64,000 nucleotides of DNA, taken from NCBI RefSeq assembly GCF_007655135.1, contig NC_045128.1, positions 36,922,811 to 36,986,810 of the forward strand. The letters are read 5' to 3'. Position 1 is the first letter of the stretch. Every line of letters begins with the position of its first letter. A program made the translations under genes and the position numbers. Under the pieces are notes generated by a model. It saw nothing but the letters and a program-made list of their open reading frames with translations. It did not search any database and had not been told where the DNA came from. This DNA is from Punica granatum. Its lineage: Eukaryota > Streptophyta > Magnoliopsida > Myrtales > Lythraceae. This document shows, piece by piece, positions 49,819 through 63,629 of the stretch.

Positions 49819-50368
49819 CTTGCTTGTTTATGACGACTATGCAGAACATTAACATTAATTATCGATCAACTACAGAAAATTATCATTATACACACAATAG
49901 GACGACCTCGGTGTTTCACAATTATCAATCGGCACAAAAATTTTGAACAATCAAGTAGCGAACAAAAGACATTGACCCAATAATGAAACCCCACGTAGGC
50001 AACAACCTGTGATCCACTGAAAGGCGAGGCATCCTGTGGCTCTCCCAAAACAGAGGGTTCCCCCCAATCAGAATATCAAGAAAAATGCTTCAAAGCAGTA
50101 GAATCGGAATTCAGGCATGAGCCACAGTCACGCACCTGACCTAAATCCTTCAAGGCAGTTGCTTCTGCTACCGAGCAGACAACACCTGATAACATCTAGA
50201 AATGATTTGTAGCAAAAGGGACAGTTGCCCACAGAATAAGTAAGCTCCTCCCATCACGCACTGCGTTTATATGGACACTCATGCAGAATCATATCCTGTC
50301 AGATCAGTCTGTGCAAGAGCAACCCTCTGACAAGCAGTTAGATTTTGCTGATTCAGGATGTTAACCAT
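44006..50368. other. 6.4-kb gene-poor region
   Basis: The first 300 bases are the TCP11-like gene's leader and promoter, with several GGGCCC-type motifs (44343, 44424). The rest is AT-rich with (AT)n runs at 45486-45519 and 49792-49818. One GC-richer island at 47133-47438 is open for 101 codons on the plus strand but has no recognised motif and no homologous fragment in the window. No transposon ends were recognised. Confidence 0.45.
48618..48638. repeat. uninterrupted run of 21 G
   Basis: A homopolymer of 21 G follows ggcgggga. It could fold as a G-quadruplex and is also a place where sequence or assembly length may be wrong. Confidence 0.9.
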
Positions 50369-53300
50369 TCAGATATCGAAACCTGGCATAGCAAACTGAC
50401 CGGCAAAAGCTTCCACGCGATTACGGAGATCCACTATCTCCTTATTATTGCTCTGAAGACCCTTCAAGAAAGTCTTTTGTAACTTCCCGTGCTCCCTCTG
50501 AATCGCACTAGCAATTTGTGCTGCTCTGAGGAGAAAGTCGGCAATTGTCTCAAAATCACCCTCAAGACACCCTCTAGTTGTCATAGCAGGTGTCCCTGCA
50601 GATGGAAACCATTCTAATTTTAGAGATAAAGTTCTAAAACGCACGGCAAGAGCATATCTACATATTGAAGCATCTTCAGGGGTCACTCACCAATTCTGAC
50701 ACCTCCAGGGGTTATAGTACCATTGTCACCAGATATGACAATTTTATTGAGAGTTATATGACACATCTCGCAGACCTTCTCATAATTCTTACCTACAGAG
50801 ACATGCATAAAATGTCAAACCGAAACCCAAAGAGAAAACATAGACCAGCAGGCACAGCTGATCAGAACATGCATATATGGACTCCAAAGCAGATCAGAAC
50901 CCTTAGGAAACTATGTCAGATAAAAATCAATAAGGCAAGATTCCATAGCAGTAAAGACCCAAAGATTTGTCTGACAAGTAAGGATCGTTTCAAAACCAAC
51001 CAACTAAAAAGGTATAGAAAAAGCAGTTGGCTTCATTTCCTCTTATGTCGATAGAGTGTTCATTAACCCAAAAACAAAAAGGAAAGGAAAATCACCACTA
51101 GTGGAATGTACACGAAAGTTTATTTTCACACGAAACTGAGGAAAACATAAGTTGAAGGAACTTCTCTTCATATCATTAGCAGCACAGTCACATCAAATTT
51201 TCACAGTGCAGAAGGTAAAATAACCTAGCAGCAATATAAATCACTAAATTCTTACCAGATAATCCCAAAGGTCTTAAATCCCAAAGCAACAAATGGTTGT
51301 CTGTGCCATTAGTTATTAGCCTGCATTTTCTTCTAAGCAAAGCGCAAGCTAATGCCTGGGCATTAATCTTCACTTGATGCATGTATTCCTTGTATTCTGG
51401 CGTAGCCACTTGTTTTAAGGCTATGGCAAGAGCAGCAATATGATTATTGTGTGGACCGCCTTGAAGTGATGGAAAAACAGCAAAGTTTATCTTCTCCTCC
51501 AACTCATACTGCTCACTTTCAATTCCTTGAGACAATAGGATTCCTCTTTTCCTTGGTTTGGCACCCCTTCTGTAAAAGATTATACCACCTCTGGGACCAC
51601 GAAGACTTTTATGAGTCGTTGAGGTAACAATGTCACAGTAGTCAAAGGGACTCACACACTCCTATAAGCGATCAAAATAAGATCCATCAAAAAAACTACT
51701 TAAGAGATATCCAACTTAAAACAAGGAACTACATTCCAATATAGTTGATGTCTTCAACAAATCAACTAATAGGCAGTGCAGTCCTCTACGCGCAAATTGA
51801 ATGCATAAAAATGTAGGTTAACTATTTTCTCCACTTGTAAATGATTCGGGCAATTGTGAAGGCAAATTCTATTAGATTAACAGTTGACTACGCCCACATA
51901 AACCACCTTAAAACCTGAAAACAGTAAGTTTTTGCAAAATGAGAAACTATTCATTTCCACTACTTTTTGCGAGACACCCATGACTTAATTTCTTTCCTAT
52001 TCAGTAAATATATGCTATGTGGGAAAGCTTCTCAGAAGAATGAAAAACCTATAGTGGTGAATCATAAACCTGTTTCACCCAAAAAAAGGGAAACAAAATC
52101 ATAAACCTGCCATATAATATGCACTCCATGGATGGCAGAAGATAAATATGTAGATATACCCCTTTATCAGATGTCTCCCAGTCCTAACATTTCAAATACC
52201 ATTTTCGCTCTTCACGAAATTATCCCGGCAGAACCAGAAATCCATCATGTATCAAACCAAGCATATCCTAACTAACGGCGACAATAATGCATCCTTCCTA
52301 GTGCTGCCAAATCCAATATCCTCTGACCTAACTTACACACAAAAGCAGTTCTGACAAGGAGAAATGCCAAATTCATTTGACATACATATCAAAAACCAAC
52401 AGATGGACCGCCGAACAGACGAGGGAAAAGGAGTATTCAAACCTTAGCTGCAATAAGGCCACTAGTTTGAGCCATGTCACACAAAAGAACCGCACCACAC
52501 TTATCTGCAATCTGCCTGAACCTCGCGTAATCCCATTCACGAGGATATGAACTCCCTCCACAAATAAGAATCTTTGGACGAAAATCCAATGCCCTCTCTT
52601 CAAGTTTATCATAATCAATATAACCTGTCTGTGAGTTCACTTTATAAGGCAAGCTCTCGAAGAAAATGGAAGCCCCAGACACTTTCCTCCCATTGGGCGT
52701 ATAGTACCCGTGACTCGTGTTCCCTCCAGAGAGAGTATCCAATCCCATTATACGATCACCAGGAAGCAACAACCCCGTGTACACAGCAAAATTCGCGGAA
52801 GTGCATGAGTAGGGCTGAACATTGACGCCCCAGTTCTCAGGATCTAAACCGAACGCCGCCAAGGCACGCTGCTGACACAGGGTTTCAATCTCATCAATGA
52901 ACTGATTTCCACCATAGTAACGAGCACCAGGCATCCCTTCAGAGTACTTGTTGGTCAAATGGCTGCCGAGAGCTTCCATCACAGCCTTACACACGAAATT
53001 CTCAGAAGCGATCAATTCAATTCCTTTCACCTGCCGGTTCTTCTCCTTCTCCATGATCTCGAAAAGGTCGGGGTCAGCGGACTCGATAGATTGGCTCCCC
53101 CACGACCGCACAGCCGCCCTCCTCGCCTCCATGTCCGGCTCGCCCCCAGCTGAGACCCTCTTCGGAGGATGCGAACTCGACGAAGACGACGTTGACTCGG
53201 TTTCTCTCTTCCGCTTAATGCAGTGCCCGAGAATCCGGAACTCCTCGACATCGGAATCGTCGTCGTTGTCATCCCCGTTCTCGGCATCCAGCAACTGCAG

Positions 53301-53441
53301 AGCGGTTGCTGCCTGGACCGATCGGCTGGGTTCGAGCTGCAAAGACGCCGACCCGTCGGAGATTTGGCTCCGATGAGGAGGCGAAGACGGAGTAGGCAGA
53401 AACCCTAGGGAGAGGTTCGATGGAGAGTGTGTGAGGTCCAT
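50369..53441 (-). CDS. SHMT: serine hydroxymethyltransferase, SHM6/SHM7 type
   Basis: Four exons on the minus strand (53441-52443, 51661-51256, 50792-50691, 50595-50369) give 577 residues. The enzyme interconverts serine plus tetrahydrofolate and glycine plus 5,10-methylene-tetrahydrofolate, using pyridoxal phosphate. Conserved blocks are [55 protein letters not shown] and the PLP-lysine motif [14 protein letters not shown] (K351). Residues 1-110 are a low-complexity extension with an acidic run ([11 protein letters not shown]) and basic clusters KRKRE (76-80) and PPKR (92-95), a bipartite-like nuclear signal. That extension marks the plant SHM6/SHM7 clade; Arabidopsis SHM7 (MSA1) is nuclear and affects S-adenosylmethionine supply and sulphur homeostasis. 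Nuclear location here is inferred. Confidence 0.93.
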
Positions 53442-53618
53442 ATCTGCAGGGGGGAGGAAATCGGTTAAAACCCTAACCCGAGGAAGACAGTATCAGCTCC
53501 GGGGCGCACGGTCAGGGCTGGGAACAGAGAGAACCGCGAGCGGAGAGAATCGATGGTATGGCAATGGCGACACCGGAACAGCAACATCGACGGCGACGGA
53601 GAATCTCGGACAAAGGTC

Positions 53619-53643
53619 GAGAGAGAGAGAGAGAGAGAGAGAG
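53619..53643. repeat. (GA)n tract in SHMT leader
   Basis: About 12 GA units lie 180 bp upstream of the SHMT start codon; they read as CT on the SHMT coding strand. Confidence 0.9.
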
Positions 53644-55280
53644 GGCGGGGGATGGGAATGACTGTTAATGACAGTGACAGGAGGATTCTTGGGGAATGCA
53701 CCTGGACTTGTTATTAGCTGGCTCGCGGGAACAAGATAGATCATAAAGCTGGTGGGGTCACGGAGGGAAGCGTCAAGGCGGGTGAGTTTAGCATGTCATC
53801 CGCCGCTTTTATTTATTTAATGGATGCGACACGTGGACTTTGACTGCGTCGACCTGATTGTAAGCCGGGCTCCTTGTGAGGACCCACTTTGCTGGATACG
53901 GCCTGACCCGATGACAAGGCCCATGATGGGCCCAAGGTCGACCTTATCATGGATCATAGGCCCATATGGTTTTCCATCAGCCGCGGCATTAATTTTCCAT
54001 CTTTGTAGATGTATCAATCGGACAGACGGAATATTTATGTTGTTGAAGCCCTGAGGATTTTTCAAGGATGCATCATCTATGAAGATGGACTGCATCCCTC
54101 GTCGCGCATCCTTCCTTTTCCCGTCTAAGTTCGATTCGAGTTAAGAAAAAAGGCTCGAGAATGATGAACTCGTCTTGGTTTCCAATGTTAATCTATATCT
54201 GACCAGGATTTCATTAATAGATATTCATTCGCCTTCGTCATATCGACATTCAGTGTCTTTCTATTAGAGATCCGTTTTATTTTTTTTTGTTTTTTAATCT
54301 AAGGAGGTATAGTACAAGGTTAAGGTGCTGGCTAGAGCGGGGGCAATTAGTAGATTGATGTGGGATTTCGTGAACATTTAATTTTTTAGTACAAATAATA
54401 TTTGGGAGTGTAAATTCTTTTATTCAGTTATAAAAAATATAATAAAATAAAAATTTTAATAATTAATAAAAAGTATGGATGATTTCAATGATATTAAATA
54501 TGAAATCTCTTTATTATTAGGTGAATATGTCGTAACATTACGGTACACCACCTTCGATATAGAAGTGCAAGTTATATGTATAGAGGAAATCGTACCATAC
54601 AATCAGAGAGTGACTGACAAATGACGTGCTGGAAAACCTCGTTCAGGAGCAAAACAATGGGCTCTCATGGCCCAAAAATTTCATGCGGAAAATAAGAAAA
54701 ATCTCACTAATTTTCATGTCCTCTACAAATAGCAATGACCGCAAACCTCGAATGGCATAGAATCTTCTAGGATTACGGTTTAGCCAACGTGACTTCGTGC
54801 CATCGTGATACGTTTAATACTTTTCGTTCAAGTATTTAGTATTTCAGTTCAAATATTTAGTATAATCGTGATTAGTACAAGCATATTTTGCTTTTACTTT
54901 TAATTTTGTAATTTGTAAAATCCTTCACAAATAGTGAAAGTATCAAAATACTAAACGCGTCACGATGACACTGAGTCATATTATAATTTTTCCTAGAATT
55001 AGCATCTTACTTCCTAATTTCTTACGATGTTATTTTTTTAATTTCGTATCAATATATCAAGTGCAAAATCGAAGGTAGCAGAAAACCTCGATGCACGAGT
55101 GAAAAAAAAAATTCTTGATATTTCAGCCGCAATAAAACGCCAAAGGAAATGAAAAAGAAAAAGATAATTTTGTTTGTCAAGAAATTAAAAAAGATCGTTA
55201 GGAGGGAGGGATTGTGGCGTCCACACCGCAGTCGCCACCATTGACGACCACTCAACTCATCCCCCCCATCTCCTCCTCAC

Positions 55281-55319
55281 GATAAAGAGATAACCCAAGT
55301 CACCGTGTCCCGCCACGTG
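55281..55319 (+). promoter_or_regulatory. I-box/GATA and G-box light-response cluster of ferredoxin
   Basis: GATAAAGAGATAA (55281-55293) is followed 20 bp later by GCCACGTGTC (G-box core CACGTG at 55314-55319). This pairing is characteristic of light-regulated photosynthesis genes and lies 135-175 bp before the ferredoxin start codon. A TATTAA-like element near 55362 could serve as the TATA box. Confidence 0.6.
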
Positions 55320-55367
55320 TCCACTTCGACCTCCATTATCTTCTTCTCCCTCCCCGTTGCTTATTAA

Positions 55368-55895
<528 letters not shown>

Positions 55896-56550
55896 GCTTC
55901 CATTCCATCGCCCGCCCGCCCGACAGAGTTTATTATGCTTTAAATTAATTAGTCAAGCTTATTGTTGTGTTTAATTAGTCTTACTTTTATTTTTATTATT
56001 ATTATTATCTGCTAATTAAATCTCTCTCTCTCTCTCTCTCTTGGACGATTTTTTTTTTTTTAGGGGGGGATGTCTAAGAGATAAACTTTCCATAAAACCA
56101 GTGTTGCTATGGGACCGGTTAATGTGATGCTTCTTTGTTTAATCCTGGATCTCTTGCGTTCATTGTTATCACGGGAACAGAACTCGAGTTCAAGCCTCGG
56201 CTCGAGCTTGATTCGGGTTGCTTTTAGCCGTGCCCGTTGATCCTGATGTTCGGGAGACTCCGAGTGAGGCCGAAAACCCGAGCTCGAGTAAAGCCCGTGG
56301 TTGGTCTGGCTTTAGTCGAGGCCGAGCTGAAGTAGGATCCAGATCGTAAATATTAATTTGAATTCGACCAGCTACCGAGCCAGTGCCAAGAGAAGTATAT
56401 TATGACTTTCGGATATCCATTAAGAATAATGGAGCTTAATCTAATCAATAATCCAACCAAATCGAGTGCGAATCGACTACAGCAGCTATCCGGTTGAGAA
56501 AAAACTTGATGTTTCTGGAACTATGCATTCGGTCGGAATTTTACGTGGTA
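55896..56550. other. ferredoxin and MLO convergent 3' flanks
   Basis: Contains 3' untranslated sequence of both genes and a (CT)n tract at 56021-56041. Around 56190-56340 a GC-richer stretch repeats gagctcgag/ctcgagcttg-like motifs without a recognised product. Confidence 0.45.
56021..56041. repeat. (CT)n tract
   Basis: Ten CT units lie about 125 bp after the ferredoxin stop codon. Confidence 0.9.
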
Positions 56551-59500
56551 TCATGTCTTCCTAAAGAGATCCAATAGAGTGTCGGGCCTCCCATCGGCTC
56601 GGTTCCCCGCTTCCTCGTCTCCCTCACCATTCTCGTGATGAGGATAAGGCTGATTCGAGCTCATCTTCAGGGACTCCGTCAGGTACTCCTCCATCCTGAA
56701 AGAGAGCTCCTTGTCATGGTGGTTAGGTGTATCGAGGACGGTGCTATCCACCATATCGATCGAAGTGATCGTGTCCTGGTTCAGAGCTGAATTGATCGAG
56801 GAGCTTCGGGACAGCGTGCCCGATGCAACAGTTATCTCATCCCTTTCATAGATCGTCGAATCGAGGGAGCATGTGGATCTCACGGTGTGTGACCGCAGAT
56901 GATGCCGTTTCGATTTCTCCTTCCCCCGTTTACACCAGCTGTGGAGCGATTCCCGCACGCTTTCCGCCACCAGGGCCTTCTTGCACCGAGATCCCATCTG
57001 TAAAATGTTCCCGTATCATGAAAGCAGAATTGTTACTGATGGAGTTCATCAAATTATGAACTTCAACAGCCATCGAAGTGGAAAAAGAATTCGCCGAACC
57101 ACTTATAAAAGTTCTGTACGACGCCATTCGGAACATGAAAAGTGTCTTAATAGACCTCCCTGCGGATCATCAGAATAACGAGCCAGACTAACCTGCGTAA
57201 CAATCACGTTTAGGGGCACCGTCGTGTTGCTGCACCAAAACTGAACCAACACCCTGCATTTCAAGCCAGCAAATAATAACCAAACAAATTCAGTCCAGAA
57301 AATCGGGAAAATTCTTGGAAACTTTTTCACGTCACGAACATCTGCAAATATAATTGTACATAAAAACAAGAAACATACCCGGAAGCCAGTCGAATGACTA
57401 TTAACACATGGTTCTTCATGAAGCACGACCGATGCTTTAATCCCCACTGAGCAACAGAATTCACTCAAGCTTATTGAATCGTGTAGAGGAGGATTATCCT
57501 CTGTCATTACACAACAATGTCAAATTGAACTTGGAAGTGTCTATTTTGCTTGGTTAATTTTTATTTGGATAGACTTTCAAAGGTGTTCGCATGCAAAGTA
57601 ATTTATGACTACTTCATATCCGATAAATGTCAAAAGTTCTTACCAAAGACCAGATGAACGTTGCCATCTCAAAAGCATTCTACAGAACAAGGCAGAAGAC
57701 CACAGTCGAAAGTGAGATAAGGAATAATTTACACCAACATAATATGTCATTCGTGTGTATATGCGTGTAGAAACACAATGGCTCAGTATTATTACCTGAA
57801 ATATAATGAATTGGATCAAGTGCAGCAGTATTTCGGGCTTTCCAAACCAAAACAGATCATCCCGTGGCTTTACCTGTGTTGCACTAGTTGGTCCTGCAGG
57901 CTCCATTATTTCGAGCGCTAACGAGGAAACGACGTGTTGAAGTTTTGTCCCAACCAGCATAACGAGCTTTCACACGTGAGAATGTCTCAATATTTATACG
58001 AACATTTAAAAAGGTACCAGTCCATCTTCATAAAAGTCATAATTACAATCATATTATACTTACAATAGCAGGGATGAAGGAGAGCCAGAAGTATATGTTC
58101 AAGCCTGCAAAATTTTGAAAACATAACGATTTCTATCAGGAGCCATGCATAAACATCTGTGTTGCATTCCGAGATTTGCTAGCATACCGTGAATGTTGAT
58201 GAAGATGCAGATTATAGCATAAGCCCAAAGAGGCCAACTGCAAAAAATTGGTCTAGTAAGTACTACATTGATGAAAATTTCCTGTCGGTGTGCTCGAGGG
58301 TATATTTACCTGATTCCAAGGATGCCATGAAACTCATCTTCCATGCTGCGGACCATGTACTTGTGAAAATTATACGAAAGTGGCAAGTTGTGCTTCTGAA
58401 AACACGGAAGAAGGAAAAAGTGGTTAGAAATTAGCGGTATGACAGATACCGGAAGAAGCATAACATTATGCTCAACAAAGTGATGATTGAAGCGGGATAC
58501 CTACTGTGATGAAACCTAAACGCAGAGCCAAGTAGTCTGACCTTTTAATAGATGTCCTGAACTGATGAAGGAAGCAAAGCTGCAAACAAATTTCACCCAT
58601 GAATAAGAATTTAAATTGGGAGGATAACCTCTTTGCTCTCGATTGCTAAATTGTCACGCATATATACAAACGTTTTCTGCTGGTAGCGCTTGAGCAAAGA
58701 CGAAATGTAGCCAAAAGAAGATCAAGCATTGGCAAAGTTCGGAATGTTCCAAAAGAAGGATAATAACTACCATCCATATGAGGACTCGGTTTCTGCTCCA
58801 TGGATGAGATGTGTGTTGAAAGACGAAAGTAGTTTGCCTTCTCATCACCTTCGTTTTCTTAGCTATGGAACAATTTTCGAAATAAGAACAACAAATCCAC
58901 TCCCGAGCATAAATCAAGTTTTCTCATTCATTGAGGTTCTGTTCAATACCTTGCACGTCCCCGTCAGTCGTTACGCTTGCTTGGTTTTCCCATTTCCTCC
59001 AACTGTATATCTATGGAGAAATGCAAAATAATATAAGATTCTTCGAAATAAATTATATTGTAGTAATTTCCATTAAGCCGAGGAGACATGGCAGCACCTT
59101 GCTCATCGCAAGACCAACAGCAAGACAACTGTAGAGTACATGGGTGATGCCGAGAACAAACAGAAACCGATGGAGCTGCTCAAGACCTTCATACGAAACA
59201 AAAGGTTCTCGGCCCTGCAATGTAACACAAGGCGCTTGTCAGCTGCGCTGATGCTCCATATTTTAGAGAATGCATGATTCATCATCAAGAGAAGCACTTA
59301 ATAATATACCTCTCCGCATTGATGAGACCCTGGATAATTAAGTCCTTCTGGGGGAATATCACTCTCGTTCAGAGAAGAGAAGGAACTCTTGATCATGAAA
59401 TGCTCGTGGGTCTCAAAATCATTCTCGGAGCAGATATAGAATCTGCTGTTGAACAGAGACGAGTTGACACAGATCTGAGAAATCCAGTTCGCCCATTGCG

Positions 59501-60231
59501 CCAACAATAAAGATATAAGCCCAAGCAGCATCAACTCTGTAAGAGCTCAAACGATGAAGACAATGCAAGATTATGATCCTAAAGTTTAATTAGGAAGTTT
59601 CAGAACTTCTAGTCCACTGAAATGAACAATGTTTATCGAGCCAGTTGCTGCTGACCTTCCTTGATTTTCTCCAATGAAACAAACAGGGCCTTCCTCCGAG
59701 TCCTTTTCAGCCACTGCAAGAGAAAACATGGAAAAGGAAGCAAGTAATGCTATTTCCGGATCGTGACTCCCATGTCCCCATCATGTCTTAGAATCATAAG
59801 TCCATCACAAAAGTGTATTCATACTATCTGCTAATTTCAGATACTGGACTTAAAATTCCTCTATAGCAATCCAAACAGACAATTCCTTACCACATCATTG
59901 CGCAGAACAACTGCCCAATACTTTCTACACCGACAAACGAAAAGTAAAAAACCAGCAAAGATCTCGTATCGACCATAAAGCCCGCAGAAACCTCTTTAGC
60001 CAACAAAAGCAAGTACTTACAATTCCATAACAAACAAAAAAGAGTGCCCATAACAACAGAGCAAGTACAGATGGAAGGCAAAAGAATGCTCATTATTCTG
60101 CTTACCCTTCCAAATCTGTAAATGGACCTCTCCACGAAAAGGCAAACGAAGACCAAAACAGTCACTATAGTAGCCACCAAGTAAGTGGGAGTCTCAGCAA
60201 GCGATCTCCCTCCCTCCATCAAACTGGCCAT
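56551..60231 (-). CDS. MLO: MLO-family seven-transmembrane protein (MLO4/MLO11 type)
   Basis: Fifteen exons on the minus strand: 60231-60106, 59713-59656, 59536-59310, 59214-59098, 59010-58950, 58862-58771, 58579-58505, 58395-58310, 58237-58188, 58104-58064, 57966-57796, 57679-57644, 57446-57379, 57253-57193, 56997-56551. They join in frame to 571 residues. Hallmarks in order: [64 protein letters not shown], a luminal [68 protein letters not shown] and [11 protein letters not shown]. The cytosolic tail begins with a calmodulin-binding-type helix ([20 protein letters not shown]). MLO proteins are plasma-membrane Ca2+-linked proteins; this sequence resembles the MLO4/11/14 clade, known for root thigmotropism, more than the powdery-mildew susceptibility clade. 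Exon 12 is only 36 nt. Confidence 0.93.
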
Positions 60232-61662
60232 ATTCCTCAAATAGTGCAGTATCACTGTCAGTTATGGCCCCTCCAAGGTATCACCTCATCTCAACTTCAT
60301 CGGTTTCTCGGGGAAGTTCGCAACTTTCCGGAGAAAACAGAGACCCAGATGAAGAAGACGTGCAACAAAGTAAAGAGGAATGGGAGTGGAGCAGATCCGG
60401 GATACGAGGAAGCATGAGGCTGCAGCTCAGGGAACCATTTTTTAATTCTATGGAAGAAAGTTCGACCCCTCCCTCCATTGTTTAGTATAATATTGGAATT
60501 GCTGCCAAGCAAAATCAAAGTCATTCTCTCTCTCTCTCTCTCTCTGGTCACCATCTTCAACAAATGCGACCCACCCACATGGATGGAACCCAAACTCTTC
60601 TCTTTAAACTAATACATGGAGCTGAACTGTAAACACATGCTTCCCCCATATGCGACCTGCCCATATGGAGCTTCTCCCATATGCGCCATGTCACGGTCTC
60701 CATCTCCCTCGCTGCATTTTCTCGGAAACTCGAGCAATTCAATACAGAGCTTGCCCTCCTCACGTCTCATGTCCATTTGTATTCAAATCTATGCATCTTG
60801 TTTTTGCATTAGCTCGCAAGGCCATCCATGGCCGGTAAAAAGTGAAAAAAGGACAAGAAAACGAAAAGCTAGAAAGGGTTGTTAGACGATAGCATGAGTC
60901 TGCCGGCCCAAATTTTGAATCTCGTGAAATCTCGGGTTTGACGCCACTCCGTGCAGCTGTGATACGTGACTCGACGATCTGTTGATAACAGCTGGTCTAC
61001 CAGCCTACCGCTGGTGATCTCTCAGGAACAGTTAATGATGAATCCCATGTTAATATGAATGGCCTCGATGGGCCAAGAAACAGTCTAAGCTAGCCGACCA
61101 TAGAATTTACCAATGATTAGATTTCACAGAGTTCAAAGCGAGTTCCACGAGCTATGAGCTTCTGCTGTACAAACCCAAACCCCTTCATCGGGCAATTCTG
61201 TGCCATTATATTCTAACCACATCGCAATACTATCCATTTTGAGTTTGTAAAGACTAATTGTCACGGCTTTTTGAGCAAAAGATTTTGATCTGAATGAGCC
61301 TGAATCCCAAGAATGGATCCGATATTGCTGCAGAATGATCATGTAGACACAGAAAAGATTCAAAGGGCCAGAACAATTGCGATATGAGTAAACTACCAGC
61401 AAAATGGCTCATAAACCTGAAAATCCAACCGACCAAACCAACTGAAACTGTTGATATAATACATTTATGACGTACACGTTCCGATCCTAACCATCTAAAT
61501 GGAATGAATCTAGGTAGTAGAGAACATAATGCAGAAGGATGAAAAGTATCACGAACGGAAAGAAAGACCATCTTTTTGCCTCCATCCTCCATCAAACAGA
61601 GGGACGTCAACTGGGCTAGTTTTCCCTTCTGCCGCTTGTTTACTCTGCATAAAACTGAGCAG
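60232..61662. other. MLO promoter region and PEX19 3' flank
   Basis: A (CT)n tract (60524-60545; GA on the MLO coding strand) lies about 290 bp before the MLO start. Three CCCATATG motifs occur at 60645, 60660 and 60676. Open frames at 60616-60885 and 61254-61610 show no family features. Confidence 0.45.
60524..60545. repeat. (CT)n tract upstream of MLO
   Basis: Eleven CT units in the 5' region of the minus-strand MLO gene. Confidence 0.9.
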
Positions 61663-63629
61663 TCACATTATGCAGCAATTGGGTTGAGACTCGAGCATCT
61701 CTGGGGACCTGCAGAAGGCAGGAAATGCTCTTCAGTTGCTGCAAGTTTGAAGCCTCTAGGAGCAAACCTCTAAGAGTAAAATCACGATACTGCACTACCC
61801 AGTTTTTCATCTTTCCCCTCTTTGAGAATTGAAAGTAAAGAAAAATTATCTGTTAGACTACAGATTATAGTTCACTTGATGTCTTGTAATTCAATTGCAC
61901 CCTATAAAGTGCCACTCATTGCAGTACTTTTTCTGCTCCATACTTCAGCCTTTTAGAAGCTGAATAAGTCCTAGATGTCAAATTATCCTGTCGTAAAAGA
62001 TGCTAAACTGAATGCGGCAATAACAAAACTGAACATCAAAGTTTCATTTTAACTGAAGAAGGAATAGAACAAGAAAACTTACAGCTGTCCAAGATTGGAT
62101 ATATCGAAATCAGGACCCAGCTCCCGAACAATATCGTTCGGTGGTTGACCACATTCTTGCATCTTCTGCATGAAGTCAACGATCTTGTTGAAGTTGTCAG
62201 GCTCGTTCTCGTAGACTTCATTAAGATCTTTTATGAGTTCATATTGGTGGGCATACCGCTTGTACTCCTCTTCGCTCAAGGTCAATTTATGATCTTCCAA
62301 CCATTTAGGGTATTTTTCTCCAATTTCCTTCATTGGTTCGTAAAGAATCTCTTTTGACAGCAGCTGCTGCATCATTGTTTCCACCATCGATTCCATGTCC
62401 TAGAAAAACAGGGAAGAGGTTGAAAACCCGCTCAGAATTTTCTCTATATTTCTGAAGTATTGGGAACAAAAAATGAATGAAACCGATAACATCACATACA
62501 AAGGCAAACTCAAGTGAACAACTAATGCGGAAAACTGCGCTGACATCAAACAGAGAGTGCAGAACATCTGTGCGTAATCTCATAAAGTAACATGAAAATT
62601 TCTAAAAAGCATGAACAAGAACCATCTGATGCAAATATTATGCATAGGTAAGCGACATCTTGTACCAGCATCAGTGGCCCCACATTCTCCAAGACAAAGA
62701 AGGTTTTGACTTTGCGAGTATTCCCAGACAGTGCGTGAAACTGCTGCTTAAGATGGTTATGAGGTAAAAGAGATGCTATTTTTCCAGAATAATCCTTGGA
62801 CAAAGTCCTTGCACTTCTAGAGATAAGATTAACCAATGTCCATAGAGTGCATGTCCATTTGAACTCTAATGAGGTCACCAATGAAGTCTTAAGAAACAAC
62901 TATATGGATGAGCCTGTAAATCTCAAAGAGCAGGAACAGAAAAGATGAACAGATGGACAACAAAATGCCAGGTGTCCAGAAAATTTGTCAGAACCCGATC
63001 ACCCATGTCATCATCAAAACCTGAGAAACAAACCAAAGTTCTTGCGCAATGTCTCTGAAAGGAGGGACTCGTCTATTCATACTTAAATTGATATGACCAA
63101 CATTTCAGGAAAACAGAATCCACTTTTCTAGTCGACATAATCCCAGCAGAGTTTGAGCGATGAATCACAAACGAAGGATGGAAGCAACCATCTGTTATCT
63201 AACAAATTCATAATGACAACCTTAGCGTGAAACGGGAAAAATCAAGCACTAGAAAACAATACCAACCGGTATTCAGTACCAGTATCAATGATAACAATGT
63301 TCTGTCAAATTTCAGTACCCATTCAAATTAGAAAAGCAAGAAATTTTACCTGTGACCCAGCTAGCTCCTCGAACTGCTTCACCCAATCCTCCATCATAGC
63401 GTTGCTACCCAAATCATCACCACCAGTGACCGATTCCAATCCCTTGACAGCCTCCCTAGTCTGTTGTCTGAGCTTATCTAGAGTTTCGGCAGCATGGGCT
63501 ATGTCCTTTGGAGCCTTTTGTTTCCCCTTCTGCTTTTTATTTCTTAGATCAGGCAATCCCATGCCCAGACCTTGGATGCCCGATGGTAATGATGCATCAT
63601 CCTGGTTGGTCTCAGCACCATTCCCACCC
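61663..63629 (-). CDS. PEX19: peroxisome biogenesis protein PEX19, C-terminal part (continues off right edge)
   Basis: Three minus-strand exons are visible (63629-63350, 62399-62083, 61708-61663), about 214 residues, all in phase. PEX19 is the cytosolic chaperone and import receptor for peroxisomal membrane proteins. Family blocks seen are [74 protein letters not shown] and [21 protein letters not shown]. The protein ends [18 protein letters not shown] is a CaaX farnesylation box, as in other PEX19 proteins. The last exon codes only 15 residues plus one base and would be missed by simple ORF scanning. The first exon or exons, with the PEX3-binding N-terminus, must lie beyond base 64000; nothing like them is seen between 63630 and the edge. 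Confidence 0.92.

Noticed and set aside
52948..53376. 142-codon plus-strand open frame
   Set aside because: It is antisense to SHMT exon 1 and has no recognisable motif.
61254..61610. 118-codon minus-strand open frame between MLO and PEX19
   Set aside because: No domain, signal or homologous feature was recognised, and it is not linked by splice sites to either neighbour.
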